Below are positions 37,586 to 47,012 of a stretch of 58,967 nt of DNA, in pieces. A model generated the notes under the pieces. It saw only the letters and a list, made by a program, of their open reading frames with translations, was not told the DNA's origin and searched no databases. Origin of the DNA: Psychrobacter piscatorii (GTDB lineage: Bacteria > Pseudomonadota > Gammaproteobacteria > Pseudomonadales > Moraxellaceae). The position numbers and the translations under genes were made by a program. Every line of letters begins with the position of its first letter. Position 1 is the first letter of the stretch. The stretch spans positions 1-58,967 of the forward strand of contig NZ_LNDJ01000013.1 in the NCBI RefSeq assembly GCF_001444505.1. Reading direction: 5' to 3'.

Positions 37586-38821
37586 ATGGCACTCATACAA
37601 ACCGTCGCCGCATGGTTTGGTTACGCGCCGCGTGACCCCGTGGACGGCAATCAAAACGCTACTCGTACTGTCACTAAAACAGCAAAACCAGTCACCTTTG
37701 ATACCGCAATGACCGTCACGGCGGTCTTTGCATCGATCAGATTGCTTGCTGAAACTATTGCTAGTATGCCTATTGATTTATATACCAAAGACAAAGATGG
37801 TTATTTAGACACCAAAGCTGATCATGACGTCATGAAACTGCTGAGATATAAACCCAATAAACGTCAAAACCGCATTGAGTTTATGGAACAACTGATGCTC
37901 AACTTGGTCAGTGATGGCAATGCATACGTCAGAATTACACGCGTAGGTGATAAGAACTCTCGTATTCTGAGTCTAGATATTATCAACTCATCGAATATGA
38001 CGGTTATTTTGAAAGATGATGTTCTTACTTACCGCCACCAGGTCACATCAGCTTTCAGCCGTGATTTTAAAGAATCTGATATTTGGCATGTAAAGCTATT
38101 TGGCAACGGTATAAAAGGACTCTCACCGCTGCAACACGCTGCCAAAGCCGTCGCTGTGGCAGATGCCTCAGACGATAAAGTAACCTCACTCATGCGCAAT
38201 GGAGCGAAGCCAACTGGTGCAATAATGACCAAAGGCAATCCCAATGAGGAGCAACGCAACACACTGCGAAAGGAATTAGGTGACTTAGTTAGCGGTGATG
38301 AAACTTTTATGCCGGTACTGCCACTCGATATGAAGTTTGAAGCCATTAGTTTAACGCCCAGCGACATTGAATTATTGGCCACACGCAGATTTAGCTTAGA
38401 AGAGATTGCGCGTATGTTCGGTGTACCTAGTATTTTAATTAATGACAGCACGCAATCTAGCAACTGGGGCAGCGGCATCTCAGCAATCATTGAAGCGTTT
38501 CACAAATTTAACTTGCGGCCCTACCTTGAGCGCCTTGAATTATCAATGCTGACAACACTGATTCCACGTAAAGACTGGGACAACTACCAGTTTGAAATTG
38601 ATGCGGACGCTATTTTGCGATCAAGTCGCAAAGAACGTGTCGAGATGTATAACACTGAGATCACATCTGGACAGCGAACGCCCAACGAGGTACGCCGCGC
38701 TGAAGGATGGAAGCCACAAGAAGGTGGCGACGAACTCTATATGCAGCTGGGCTTTGCGCCTCTTAATGTTGTCGCTAAACAATCTTCACTAGACCAATCA
38801 AAGGATACCAGCAATGAATAA
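37586..38821 (+). CDS. Portal protein, HK97 family
   Basis: 411 residues. Contains the family pattern: AMTVTAVFASIRLLAETIASMP near the N-terminus, NAYVRI, LRNGAKPTGA-like SLMRNGAKPTGAIM, and RFSLEEIARMFGVPSILI. It forms the dodecameric DNA entry vertex. It overlaps the protease gene by eight bases. Confidence 0.94.
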   Translation: MALIQTVAAWFGYAPRDPVDGNQNATRTVTKTAKPVTFDTAMTVTAVFASIRLLAETIASMPIDLYTKDKDGYLDTKADHDVMKLLRYKPNKRQNRIEFMEQLMLNLVSDGNAYVRITRVGDKNSRILSLDIINSSNMTVILKDDVLTYRHQVTSAFSRDFKESDIWHVKLFGNGIKGLSPLQHAAKAVAVADASDDKVTSLMRNGAKPTGAIMTKGNPNEEQRNTLRKELGDLVSGDETFMPVLPLDMKFEAISLTPSDIELLATRRFSLEEIARMFGVPSILINDSTQSSNWGSGISAIIEAFHKFNLRPYLERLELSMLTTLIPRKDWDNYQFEIDADAILRSSRKERVEMYNTEITSGQRTPNEVRRAEGWKPQEGGDELYMQLGFAPLNVVAKQSSLDQSKDTSNE

Positions 38822-39560
38822 ACACTCACTGCAAACGCTGCACTGTCGCGATGGTCGCAGTGAGCTACTGCACTCTGTCAGTACACGCCGCATTCCAGTC
38901 ATCGATACTAAAATACGCTTTGCCGAACCTGATAAAGACGGCGCTGCTACTTATACATTTGAAGGCTATGCGGTTAAGTGGGATAGCATCAACTTGCATG
39001 GCGAGAAATTCGCCCGTGGTGCGTTCGCCGATATGATTAGCGCGTTCAACAATCGCGAAAAAACCGTGCATATGTATTACAACCACGGTTGGCGCAACAT
39101 GTTTGACACCAACGCCGCTATGCGTGTTGGTCGATGGGTAGAGTTTGAAGAGGATGATATCGGCTTACGTGTCAAAGGCGAACTCACTCAAGGTTTACCG
39201 CTGGCCACTGCTGTTGCTGCAATGATGCGTCACCTCACGGTTGATGGCTTATCCATTTGTTTTTATAACCCAACTGAAATGGATTATGAAGAGCAAGACG
39301 GTCATATTCTGATCAAACGCGCAGATTTATTTGAAATCAGTGTCGTTGATGAGCCAAGTGACCGCAGTGCTCGCATCAACCGCCAAGCAGAAACCATTAA
39401 CAACTTAGCTGATGAACGCGATGCCTGCGATATGCTGACCAAGCTAGGGCTTGATCAAGCCGATGCGCGCCACTTTATATCCAAACTCGACAGTATCATG
39501 GGCACCAGCGCTGGTGATATTACTGAAGTTAAAGATCCTTTTGCGTTTTTAGACAAATAA
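38814..39560 (+). CDS. Prohead protease, HK97 (U35) family
   Basis: 248 residues. The herpes-assemblin-like fold is indicated by FEGYAVKWDSINLHGEKFARGAF, the catalytic His in MYYNHGW, and Ser in VDGLSICF with ISVVDEPSDRSARI downstream. It trims the capsid delta domain during maturation. The C-terminal 60 residues beyond the protease core are variable. Confidence 0.92.
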   Translation: MNKHSLQTLHCRDGRSELLHSVSTRRIPVIDTKIRFAEPDKDGAATYTFEGYAVKWDSINLHGEKFARGAFADMISAFNNREKTVHMYYNHGWRNMFDTNAAMRVGRWVEFEEDDIGLRVKGELTQGLPLATAVAAMMRHLTVDGLSICFYNPTEMDYEEQDGHILIKRADLFEISVVDEPSDRSARINRQAETINNLADERDACDMLTKLGLDQADARHFISKLDSIMGTSAGDITEVKDPFAFLDK

Positions 39561-39596
39561 ACCATCTCTTTTAACACCAATCAAACCCTAAACAAT

Positions 39597-39621
39597 GCTA
39601 CCAATCGGTAGCTATTTTTTT
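39597..39621 (+). terminator. Terminator-like hairpin between protease and capsid genes
   Basis: GCTACC/GGTAGC stem with an AATC loop, followed by TATTTTTTT. It may reduce read-through or be bypassed by antitermination. Confidence 0.75.
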
Positions 39622-39638
39622 GCCTAAAGGAAAATATT

Positions 39639-40886
39639 ATGCGTGATTTTAAAACTGCTGCAATCGCTGGTGCTATGTCTGGCATGGGTGTTATGACCCG
39701 TGACGCTGGTGGCACGTCTAAAGATGAATATGAAAAGCTCGCTGGTCAGCTTAAAGCCCGCTTGGCCACACTCGACAATCTTATCGAAGAGAAGCAAAAG
39801 CTACTTTCTGAAAACAAAGATGACAAAGAAACTCGCGATGCTATTACTGAGCTACAAAAAAGTGCTGAGAGCGTCACCGAGCTATCAGCCCGCTTTGAAG
39901 AGTTTGAACAAAAGATGGTACGCGGCGTACAAGACGGTGACCTTGATGCCAATAGCATCGGCGGCCTACTCTCTCGCAATGAAGGCTTATCGCAAGAGAT
40001 CAAAGCAATCAAGCAGTCTCGCGGTAAAGTGCAAATTGATGGCGTCTCAACCCGTAACACAGTAATGCTAGGTAGTATCAATACCGCAGGTGATATCAAC
40101 GATTCAAAAATGGTCGGAGCTACTGAAAACCCGCTGACCATCGTTAATATGATTAATTGGATACCAACTACTGTACCTCTTATCCCTTATGTCCGCGAAA
40201 GCGCTGTTGATTTTATGGCAGATATCGTCGCTGAGGGCGAACTAAAGCCTGAATCAACGCTTGAGTTTGGTCCTGATTCATTAGAAATTGATGTTATCGC
40301 GCACTGGATACGTGTCAGTAACCAGGTGCTAGCCGACGCTCCTGCACTGGCTGCGTATATCGAAGGTCGTATGTCTTACGGCTTGCGCTTAAAACTTGAA
40401 TACTTGGTCATCAACGGTGATACCAAAAGCTTTAAAGGCTTGATGAAAGCTGGTAATAGCTTGACTATTGTCGCCAATGACAACGCTATCGACACTATCA
40501 GTACTGCTAAAGCAAAAGCCTACGCTAACTTTTTGCCACCTGAGACCGTCATTCTAAATCCGCAAGACTGGGCAGCCATCGAGCAGGTTAAGGGCGACGA
40601 CGGTCATTATATCTTTGGTTCGCCAGGCTCTGCGGTACAGCCGATCCTATGGGGGCTCAAAGTTATGCAGTCACCAGCTATGCCAGTCGGAAAATTTTGG
40701 TCAGGAAATATCACAATGGCAACTGAAGGCTATATTCGCCAAGACGCCACCGTTGAATTATCTACTGAGGATGGCGACAACTTCCGCAAAAACTTGGTAA
40801 CTATCCGCGCTGAGATGCGTGCTGCTTTTGGTGTTGTCATGCCTGATGCCGCTGTGACAGGCGACCTAGTTAACGTCGGACCATAA
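39639..40886 (+). CDS. Major capsid protein, HK97 fold
   Basis: 415 residues. The first 100 or so form a charged coiled-coil delta (scaffold) region that the protease would remove. The HK97 core follows, with GATENPLTIVNMINWIPT, the E-loop and spine regions, and LKLEYLVINGD and ETVILNPQDWAAIEQVKGDDGHYIFG. A start at 39639 has AAAGGA about eight bases upstream. Confidence 0.94.
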   Translation: MRDFKTAAIAGAMSGMGVMTRDAGGTSKDEYEKLAGQLKARLATLDNLIEEKQKLLSENKDDKETRDAITELQKSAESVTELSARFEEFEQKMVRGVQDGDLDANSIGGLLSRNEGLSQEIKAIKQSRGKVQIDGVSTRNTVMLGSINTAGDINDSKMVGATENPLTIVNMINWIPTTVPLIPYVRESAVDFMADIVAEGELKPESTLEFGPDSLEIDVIAHWIRVSNQVLADAPALAAYIEGRMSYGLRLKLEYLVINGDTKSFKGLMKAGNSLTIVANDNAIDTISTAKAKAYANFLPPETVILNPQDWAAIEQVKGDDGHYIFGSPGSAVQPILWGLKVMQSPAMPVGKFWSGNITMATEGYIRQDATVELSTEDGDNFRKNLVTIRAEMRAAFGVVMPDAAVTGDLVNVGP

Positions 40887-40923
40887 GGTTAGATAATTAT
40901 TATTTGAAACGCTTCTCCTAGCT

Positions 40924-40954
40924 GCTGGTAGCACGTCTGCCAGCGGTATTTTTT
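40924..40954 (+). terminator. Terminator-like hairpin after the capsid gene
   Basis: Eight-bp stem GCTGGTAG/CTGCCAGC with one G-T pair and a five-base loop, followed by GGTATTTTTT. Confidence 0.7.
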
Positions 40955-40980
40955 ACCCTAACTCAATATAGGCATCATCT

Positions 40981-41289
40981 ATGATCACTGCATCTATCAC
41001 GCTTGAACAAGCCAAATCGCACCTGCGTGTCACACATGAGATAGATGATACGTATATTGCGGGGCTTATCCCTACATCATTTCAATTGATTGCAGATGAG
41101 CTAGATCGTGAGCTAACAGACGATATCTGCTTAACACCATCTGGCCAATTGTCAGAATCATTAAGACACGCGGCTCTACTTGTCATCGGTGATTTGTACC
41201 AAAACCGTGAAGCGCAGCAAACTGAGCAGCTGCATATGAACCACGCGCTCGACAGGCTGCTGAATAAATATCGCAAGATGGGAGTATGA
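40981..41289 (+). CDS. Head-tail connector protein (gp6-like)
   Basis: 102 residues of the small helical connector family: ITLEQAKSHLRVTHEIDDTYIAGLIPTS at the start and LRHAALLVIGDLYQNRE near the end. It would form the ring below the portal. It is followed after one base by the head closure gene. Confidence 0.87.
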   Translation: MITASITLEQAKSHLRVTHEIDDTYIAGLIPTSFQLIADELDRELTDDICLTPSGQLSESLRHAALLVIGDLYQNREAQQTEQLHMNHALDRLLNKYRKMGV

Positions 41290-41290
41290 C

Positions 41291-41623
41291 ATGGTAAAGA
41301 TCAGTCGAGGCAAACTAAATACACCCATCGGCATATTAAGAGCGACTACGACTCAAGATGACTACGGCGCTGTAATATCCACCTTCGCTCAAGTCTCTCA
41401 AACATTTTGCGAGTGGCTACCCTTATCTGCAAATGCTGTTATTCAGGCACACACAGAGGGTATGACGATCACTGCCAAATTACATGTGGATTTGCAGACA
41501 GATATTAACCAGACAGACCAAATAAAAAATCTTAATGATGGCCAGATTTACGAGCTAATCACGGTAATGCCCGTCCCTACTGACAACAAGAAAATCATTA
41601 TATGTAAGGTATCTCATGTCTAA
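41291..41623 (+). CDS. Head closure / head-tail adaptor protein
   Basis: 110 residues, mostly beta. Begins GKLNTPIGILRATTTQDDYGAVISTFAQV, the typical opening of SPP1 gp16-like stoppers, with a small beta-barrel pattern after it. It should plug the portal channel. Overlaps the next gene by eight bases. Confidence 0.85.
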   Translation: MVKISRGKLNTPIGILRATTTQDDYGAVISTFAQVSQTFCEWLPLSANAVIQAHTEGMTITAKLHVDLQTDINQTDQIKNLNDGQIYELITVMPVPTDNKKIIICKVSHV

Positions 41624-42032
41624 CGATTTAATGAACGTTGAGTTTGAAGTACGTGGGTTAAACGAGTTAGACGATGCTTTGGCAGAATTAACTCTGTCCG
41701 CGCAGAAAAAAACGCTCGAAGGCGCTTTGATGAAAGCCGCGCTGCCCATCATGAAGGACGCAAAAAAACGCGCACCCAAAGATGAAGGCGATCTTAAAAA
41801 AGCGATTGGACGGCAACGTATTAAAAAAGCCGATATGCCATCGGTTGCTGTGCTTGTCAAAAAGAGCCGTAAAAACCCTTACCCATTCTATTGGTACTTT
41901 AAAGAGCACGGAACTAGCAAAATGGTAGCAACTCCTTACTTACGACCAGCATTTGAACAGAATGTTGAGCTTGCTATACAGCTATTTAGCGAAGAGCTAG
42001 CCAAACGCATCGATAAACTGACTCAAGACTAA
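41616..42032 (+). CDS. HK97 gp10-family morphogenesis protein
   Basis: 138 residues. Family features: FEVRGLNELDDALAEL, a lysine-rich ring segment (KDAKKRAPKDEGDLKKAI), and the YWYFKEHGTSKMVATPYLRPAFE motif. The family acts at the tail side of the neck as a tail-completion protein. Confidence 0.9.
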   Translation: MSNDLMNVEFEVRGLNELDDALAELTLSAQKKTLEGALMKAALPIMKDAKKRAPKDEGDLKKAIGRQRIKKADMPSVAVLVKKSRKNPYPFYWYFKEHGTSKMVATPYLRPAFEQNVELAIQLFSEELAKRIDKLTQD

Positions 42033-42049
42033 TGATATGAGCGATAAAC

Positions 42050-42409
42050 ATGGACGCATCCAAACTCATCAGATCAGTGCTAAACCCTTTGGTCGACGGC
42101 CGCGTTTACCCATTAAAAGTTCCAGAAGCCGCCGCCGAGACAGTAAAGGGCAAGCCTTACATTGTTTATACACCAATAACTTCTATCGATGTTACTACCA
42201 ACGAGGGGCACACTGGACACGAGCGTGTGCCTATCCAAATCGACGTGTACGCACCTACTTATGGTGAAGCCGACGACACTATGAAGCTCGCACTAAAGAA
42301 AATAAGCGATGAGATAGAAGGCGCGGCTTTTGGTGGCCGTGGCCCATTCCCTGACCCCGACCTGTACCGACAGACTGCTGATATCCGCATCTGGGGCACT
42401 ATTTTTTAA
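42050..42409 (+). CDS. Tail completion protein (DUF3168)
   Basis: 119 residues. Pattern VDGRVYPLKVPE, KPYIVYTPI, and a beta-alpha-beta core (ERVPIQIDVYAPTYGEADDTMKLALKKI) match lambda gpU-like/DUF3168 terminators of the tail tube. It lies directly before the tail tube gene. Confidence 0.87.
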   Translation: MDASKLIRSVLNPLVDGRVYPLKVPEAAAETVKGKPYIVYTPITSIDVTTNEGHTGHERVPIQIDVYAPTYGEADDTMKLALKKISDEIEGAAFGGRGPFPDPDLYRQTADIRIWGTIF

Positions 42410-42430
42410 TCAATCACAAGGACCACCGTT

Positions 42431-42853
42431 ATGGCTAAAGAAAACATCGTTGATAGTTTTTACCGATTAAACATGGATTTGACAGGTGATGGCACCGCAT
42501 TTACCAAAATTCCACTTTTGCTAGAATGCGCACCTCCAACATCTGAGAAAACCAGCGATACAATCACCGCGACAGATGATCAAGAAGAAGTTACTGTCGT
42601 TGTAGACTTTAAGAAAAACTCACAGATTGACTTTGAAATCGTCTATGACCCTACTGACCCCACTCACCAAAAGCTTGATGAAATGTGGGAAGACAACAGT
42701 TATGCAGCTTTTGAGTACGAGTTTGTCAAGCTTAACCGTACAAAGAACTTTACTGCACAACTTATGAAGTGGGAAGAGGTTACTAATAAAGAGCAAAAAT
42801 TGCGTATGAAAGGCTCATTAACCGTCTCAAATATCACCACTACTACTGTATAA
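42431..42853 (+). CDS. Major tail tube protein
   Basis: 140 residues, beta-rich, with the tube signature VVVDFKKNSQIDFEIVYDPTDPTHQKLDEMWEDN and a terminal SLTVSNITT strand. It stacks as hexamers to form the tail. A hairpin without a T-tract (about 42866-42889) follows. Confidence 0.86.
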   Translation: MAKENIVDSFYRLNMDLTGDGTAFTKIPLLLECAPPTSEKTSDTITATDDQEEVTVVVDFKKNSQIDFEIVYDPTDPTHQKLDEMWEDNSYAAFEYEFVKLNRTKNFTAQLMKWEEVTNKEQKLRMKGSLTVSNITTTTV

Positions 42854-42924
42854 ACATCGATAAATGAAGCTGACAGCGCTGTTGGCTTCACTCTCATCAA
42901 CTATTGAAAACTTAGGATAATAAA

Positions 42925-43290
42925 ATGTCAAAAAAACTAACTGCTGCCCTTATCACTGCCAGCGTCGCTGAACTACCATCTGGCTATATTACTATGCCCC
43001 ATCCTCATTTGGATGGTGATATCAATGTCAAAATCCATACCGTCGCTGAACGTGAAGAGTTTGAAAAGAAAGCATACTACTCTGACAGCGAACTTAAGCA
43101 ATACCCACAGCGCGCCGTTACGTTTGCTTATGCTGTCGTAGATGATAAAGGTGAACGCTTATTTACTGACGAACAGATTCCAGAAATTAGCAAATGGCCA
43201 GCTTATATTACGGTACCAGTGCATTTGAAATACAATGAACTCAACAATATTGGTCCCGAAAAAATTGAGGCCGCTACAAAAAACTCTTAA
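42925..43290 (+). CDS. Tail assembly chaperone (lambda G-like)
   Basis: 121 residues with AGGA upstream. Follows the tube gene and precedes the tape measure, where all long-tailed phages encode two overlapping chaperones. The last codons ACA AAA AAC form a slippery heptamer six bases before the stop, which allows production of the longer GT product. The chaperone coats the tape measure during tail assembly. Confidence 0.88.
   Translation: MSKKLTAALITASVAELPSGYITMPHPHLDGDINVKIHTVAEREEFEKKAYYSDSELKQYPQRAVTFAYAVVDDKGERLFTDEQIPEISKWPAYITVPVHLKYNELNNIGPEKIEAATKNS
43278..43284 (+). promoter_or_regulatory. Programmed -1 frameshift site
   Basis: A-AAA-AAC heptamer in phase with the G-like frame. 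A one-base backward slip reads on through YKKLLSRPNRRFLFKLALQLG into the T-like frame, open from 43269 to 43619. The fusion would have about 231 residues. Confidence 0.85.
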
Positions 43291-43619
43291 GCCGTCCCAA
43301 CCGGCGCTTCTTATTTAAACTTGCTTTGCAGCTTGGCATGACAGTAGCTGAGCTATCAGCCAAGCTATCAAACGATGAGCTGGTTGAATGGATGGCTTAT
43401 TATAGCTTTGACCCGTGGGGTGGCTATCGTAGTGACGTACAGACAGCAAGGCTCGAAGCAGTCGCTGCCGGTTATAAAGGTAGTCTGTCTGAGATACTTG
43501 CTTTCAATCCTGACCCCCTGCCACCGGATGAAATAGAACGTCGAGAACGGGCGGCACAAATCGCCAAATTAGAGCGACAAACCGCTCAGATGGCAGCAAT
43601 GTTTGATCTTGCTGAATAA
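43284..43619 (+). CDS. GT frameshift extension (lambda T-like, DUF4035-like)
   Basis: This frame has no good start of its own (a TTG at 43326 is the first candidate) and is best read as the continuation of the preceding gene after a -1 frameshift. It adds about 111 residues: LALQLGMTVAELSAKLSNDELVEWMAYYSFDPWG is typical of T-like domains, followed by a charged helix. The T part contacts the tail tube protein in lambda. Confidence 0.87.
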   Translation, partial: LLSRPNRRFLFKLALQLGMTVAELSAKLSNDELVEWMAYYSFDPWGGYRSDVQTARLEAVAAGYKGSLSEILAFNPDPLPPDEIERRERAAQIAKLERQTAQMAAMFDLAE

Positions 43620-43621
43620 TT

Positions 43622-43650
43622 GCCCTATCAGAAATGATGGGGCTTTTTTA
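43622..43650 (+). terminator. Terminator-like hairpin before the tape measure gene
   Basis: Nine-bp stem GCCCTATCA/TGATGGGGC with a GAAA tetraloop, then TTTTTT. It starts two bases after the T-like stop. Confidence 0.82.
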
Positions 43651-43663
43651 ATGGAGATATAAA

Positions 43664-46600
43664 ATGGCAGTCTTATCCCGTCTTGAAATCATTTTGGCTG
43701 CCAACTCTGCCAGTTTTAATCAATCTATCGCCGATGTCCGATCGCAAACTAAAATCGCATTCAGTGATATGCGTGAATACGCGAATAAAATGGGCCCTGC
43801 TGTTAGTGCCTCCATTGGTGCCGCAGCCGCAGCGACCACTGCTCTTGTCGTAGAGCAAGTCACACTGGCAAATGAATTACAACATACTGCCAATGTCGCC
43901 AATTCATCTATCAAAGAAATTCAGCGCTATACTGTCGGCGCTAAAAAAATGGGTATCGAACAAGATGCACTAGGCGCAATATTTCAAGACACGTCAGACA
44001 AGATAGGTGACTTTTTATCAAGTGGCGGCGGCGGTATGGCCGACTTTTTTGAAAACATCGCACCGCAAATCGGTGTCACTGCTGAGCAATTCAGAGAACT
44101 ATCAGGACCACAAGCACTACAGCTATACTATGACAACCTAGAACGCGCCAATCTCAGTCAAAATGAGATGACTTTTTATATGGAAGCGATGGCTAGTGAC
44201 GCAACAACCTTAATACCACTACTAGCCGATGGCGGCGCAGGGTTTGACGTTTGGGCAGATGCTGCTGCAAACGCCGGTGCTGTTATGGATGCAGAAACTA
44301 TAAGGGCGACTAAAGAGTTACAAGCAACAGTTGATCTATTAGAGCTGTCTGTAGATGGCGCTAAAACCCAGTTTGTTGCTGGTTTTATTCCTGTATTGTC
44401 AGATGCGGCTGGTGAGCTAGTCGGTACTGCCGATGCTGCTGATGCCGCACGTATTGCAGGACATAATTTTGGTCAGATGCTAAAGTCTGTCTCAAAAATT
44501 GGTGTAGGTGCTGTCACTGTATTTGAAACTATTGGCACAGCAATTGGCGGCTTTGCTGCTGGTGTAGCGCAGTTAGGCAATGGCGTTGACTGGGATAGCC
44601 CGTTCGCATTTTTTCAGATGGGCCAAAACTTCTTAGAAAACAATCGATCTGCTGCCCAAATCTTTGCAGAGATTCCAGGTGATATATCAAACATCTGGCT
44701 AAAATCTGCTGATCAATTAAACCGTATAGATAAGTTAGGTACCGGTACAGCAAGTCAGACAATTAGCTCAGTTGTGCAGTTAAACGAGCGACAGGCTAAT
44801 CTAAATCGCACACTTGGCATCACAGGTCAGCAGTATCAAGCCCAACAAGAAGCCGCTGAAGCCGCTGCCAAGTCTGCTGAGAAAGCCGCGAATTCAACTG
44901 TGAAAAGTATTCAGGCTCAAGCAGTAAATAGCAAAGTGTTGGCCCAAGCAAAACAGTTTAGTTATGGCAACTTAGAGCAACAATACGGCCTACCAACTGG
45001 ATTGTTATCAGCTGTGAGTATGCAAGAATCACGTGGTAATGCCAATGCTCGTAGCCCAGTTGGTGCATCTGGCGCATTCCAGTTTATGCCAGGCACTGCT
45101 GACCGCTTTGGCATAAGAGGTCAAGAGTCAAACGTTGGCAAATCTGCTGAAGCAGCTGCTAAATATCTTAGCTTCTTGATGAATAAGTTCGGCTCTGTTG
45201 ATCTTGCACTCGCAGGTTACAATGCTGGCGAAGGAAATGTCGCTAAGTATGGCAATAAAATCCCACCATTCAAAGAGACTCAAAACTACGTCAAGAAAGT
45301 GAATGCATATCTTGCATTCATGAAAGGTGGCTTGGACGGTAGCGTTAATATAGCTGGAAACATCTCAGCACAAACCTCATTGATGGAACGACAAGCTGCT
45401 GAACAATTACGCATCCTTGAGCAGCAAGCTCAACAACGTGAAGCTATTCGCTTAGAGTATGCCAATCAAGCGACGCGCATTGAGATGCAACTTGCTGACA
45501 AAATCGAAAAGATTAATTCCAGTGGCTTTAATGAAGATGAACGCATCGCTTTTGTTAAAGACGCTGAGCAACGCGCCGCCATCGACATCGCAAATTACGA
45601 AGACACACAGGCTAAAAAGTTAGCTTCTTTTGGTGACTTTGCGAGGTCTGAACGCGAAATCATTGCTCAAAATGCAATGTATCGAGCAACTGAAGTTATC
45701 CGTGATACTGAGTTGACAGAGGATGCCCGTAATCAAGCTTTAGCTTTAATCAAACAAAAGGCCCAATACGAACTTAATCAGCTTGAATTAACTCATGATC
45801 GCGAGATGCAGTACGCTCAGCAAGCTGAGCAAACTGATGTAGACCGTATCCGTAATCAGTATGCGCTTGAACGCCGCGAAATCCAATTAACAATCAATAT
45901 GGATGAGCAGTTGCGCAAAGCTAAAATTGATGCACTCAACCAAGCTGAGCAACTGGCACTTGATGAACGTCGCTATGCGTTTGAGCGCGAACTGCGAGAC
46001 TTAACCAGTATTGGCCAATCAGACTTGGCTGCTTTACGAGCTGATTATGCTGACCAGCGCCGAGAACTCGACCAACGCACGGACATCGATGACGGCCAAA
46101 AATCATCATTACGTAACGCAATGGCCGGCGCTCAGATATATGACACCAATCAGCTGCAAACTGCTGCCAGAGATCCATTTGACGCCCAGCAAGCAGATAT
46201 GAACGGTACAGGCGCAAATTATGCAATCGCTCAACAGTATCAAGCACGCCTTGATATTATCCAAGATGCCGTCAAAGCTGAAGTACTGGCCGTTGAGCAA
46301 GCTGAGCAAGCCAAATATGCCGCGCGTCTTGAGTTTGAGACAGCATCAACCCAACTCACGCTATCAAGTGCTGAGCAAACCGCTGCCAGTCTCGCAGGCT
46401 CATTCAAAACCATGCTTGGTGAGCAAAATATCGCTTACAAGATTATGTTTGGCGCACAGCAATCGTTTGTGATGGCATCTGCCGGTTTGAATATGTATGA
46501 AGCATGGGGCGATGCAATGGCTGAGGGTGCTACGCTCTCTCAAAAAATAGCAGGCGCTGCGACCATCGCTGCTGAGTTTGGACGCATTATTAGCGCAGCA

Positions 46601-46954
46601 TCGTCGATGACATTGGAGTTACCGGGTTATCAAACAGGTGGTTACACTGGGAACGCACCGGAAGACCAAATTGTTGGGTTCGTCCATGGCCGAGAACAGG
46701 TTATGGATGCACCCACTACTCGTAAATATCGTCCAGAGCTTGAGGCGATGAGCAATGGCACTTATGAGCGCCAATCTAGCGCTCCAAATGTCAACGTCAA
46801 CGTAGCTGTCACAATGGATGGCAACTCATCTGTTGAATCAAACAGCGCATACGGTAAGCAAGTCGGACAAGGAATAGCAGCTGTCGTTGTCAGTGAAGTT
46901 CGCAAAATGATGCGACCAAATGGCGAGATAGACCGTCGCTATGCAAAAAGGTAA
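43664..46954 (+). CDS. Tape measure protein with lytic transglycosylase domain
   Basis: 1096 residues set the tail length. Helical N-terminal third with an Ala/Gly-rich membrane-active stretch, then an SLT transglycosylase domain at about 430-560: YGLPTGLLSAVSMQESRGN with catalytic Glu455, GASGAFQFMPGTADRFG, and LALAGYNAGEGNV. A long coiled coil rich in Glu, Gln and Arg follows (about 575-890), and the C-terminus has ELPGYQTGGYTG. The enzyme domain probably helps the tail through the peptidoglycan. GGAGA precedes the ATG. Confidence 0.94.
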   Translation: MAVLSRLEIILAANSASFNQSIADVRSQTKIAFSDMREYANKMGPAVSASIGAAAAATTALVVEQVTLANELQHTANVANSSIKEIQRYTVGAKKMGIEQDALGAIFQDTSDKIGDFLSSGGGGMADFFENIAPQIGVTAEQFRELSGPQALQLYYDNLERANLSQNEMTFYMEAMASDATTLIPLLADGGAGFDVWADAAANAGAVMDAETIRATKELQATVDLLELSVDGAKTQFVAGFIPVLSDAAGELVGTADAADAARIAGHNFGQMLKSVSKIGVGAVTVFETIGTAIGGFAAGVAQLGNGVDWDSPFAFFQMGQNFLENNRSAAQIFAEIPGDISNIWLKSADQLNRIDKLGTGTASQTISSVVQLNERQANLNRTLGITGQQYQAQQEAAEAAAKSAEKAANSTVKSIQAQAVNSKVLAQAKQFSYGNLEQQYGLPTGLLSAVSMQESRGNANARSPVGASGAFQFMPGTADRFGIRGQESNVGKSAEAAAKYLSFLMNKFGSVDLALAGYNAGEGNVAKYGNKIPPFKETQNYVKKVNAYLAFMKGGLDGSVNIAGNISAQTSLMERQAAEQLRILEQQAQQREAIRLEYANQATRIEMQLADKIEKINSSGFNEDERIAFVKDAEQRAAIDIANYEDTQAKKLASFGDFARSEREIIAQNAMYRATEVIRDTELTEDARNQALALIKQKAQYELNQLELTHDREMQYAQQAEQTDVDRIRNQYALERREIQLTINMDEQLRKAKIDALNQAEQLALDERRYAFERELRDLTSIGQSDLAALRADYADQRRELDQRTDIDDGQKSSLRNAMAGAQIYDTNQLQTAARDPFDAQQADMNGTGANYAIAQQYQARLDIIQDAVKAEVLAVEQAEQAKYAARLEFETASTQLTLSSAEQTAASLAGSFKTMLGEQNIAYKIMFGAQQSFVMASAGLNMYEAWGDAMAEGATLSQKIAGAATIAAEFGRIISAASSMTLELPGYQTGGYTGNAPEDQIVGFVHGREQVMDAPTTRKYRPELEAMSNGTYERQSSAPNVNVNVAVTMDGNSSVESNSAYGKQVGQGIAAVVVSEVRKMMRPNGEIDRRYAKR

Positions 46955-47012
46955 TGTTAGACGCCCGCAACAAAAGTCGGTATTATAATATTTTGCCTAT
47001 ATTGAGGATATT

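Noticed and set aside
46011..46472. Small frames inside the tape measure gene
   Set aside because: They overlap the conserved coiled-coil frame and lack ribosome-binding sites.
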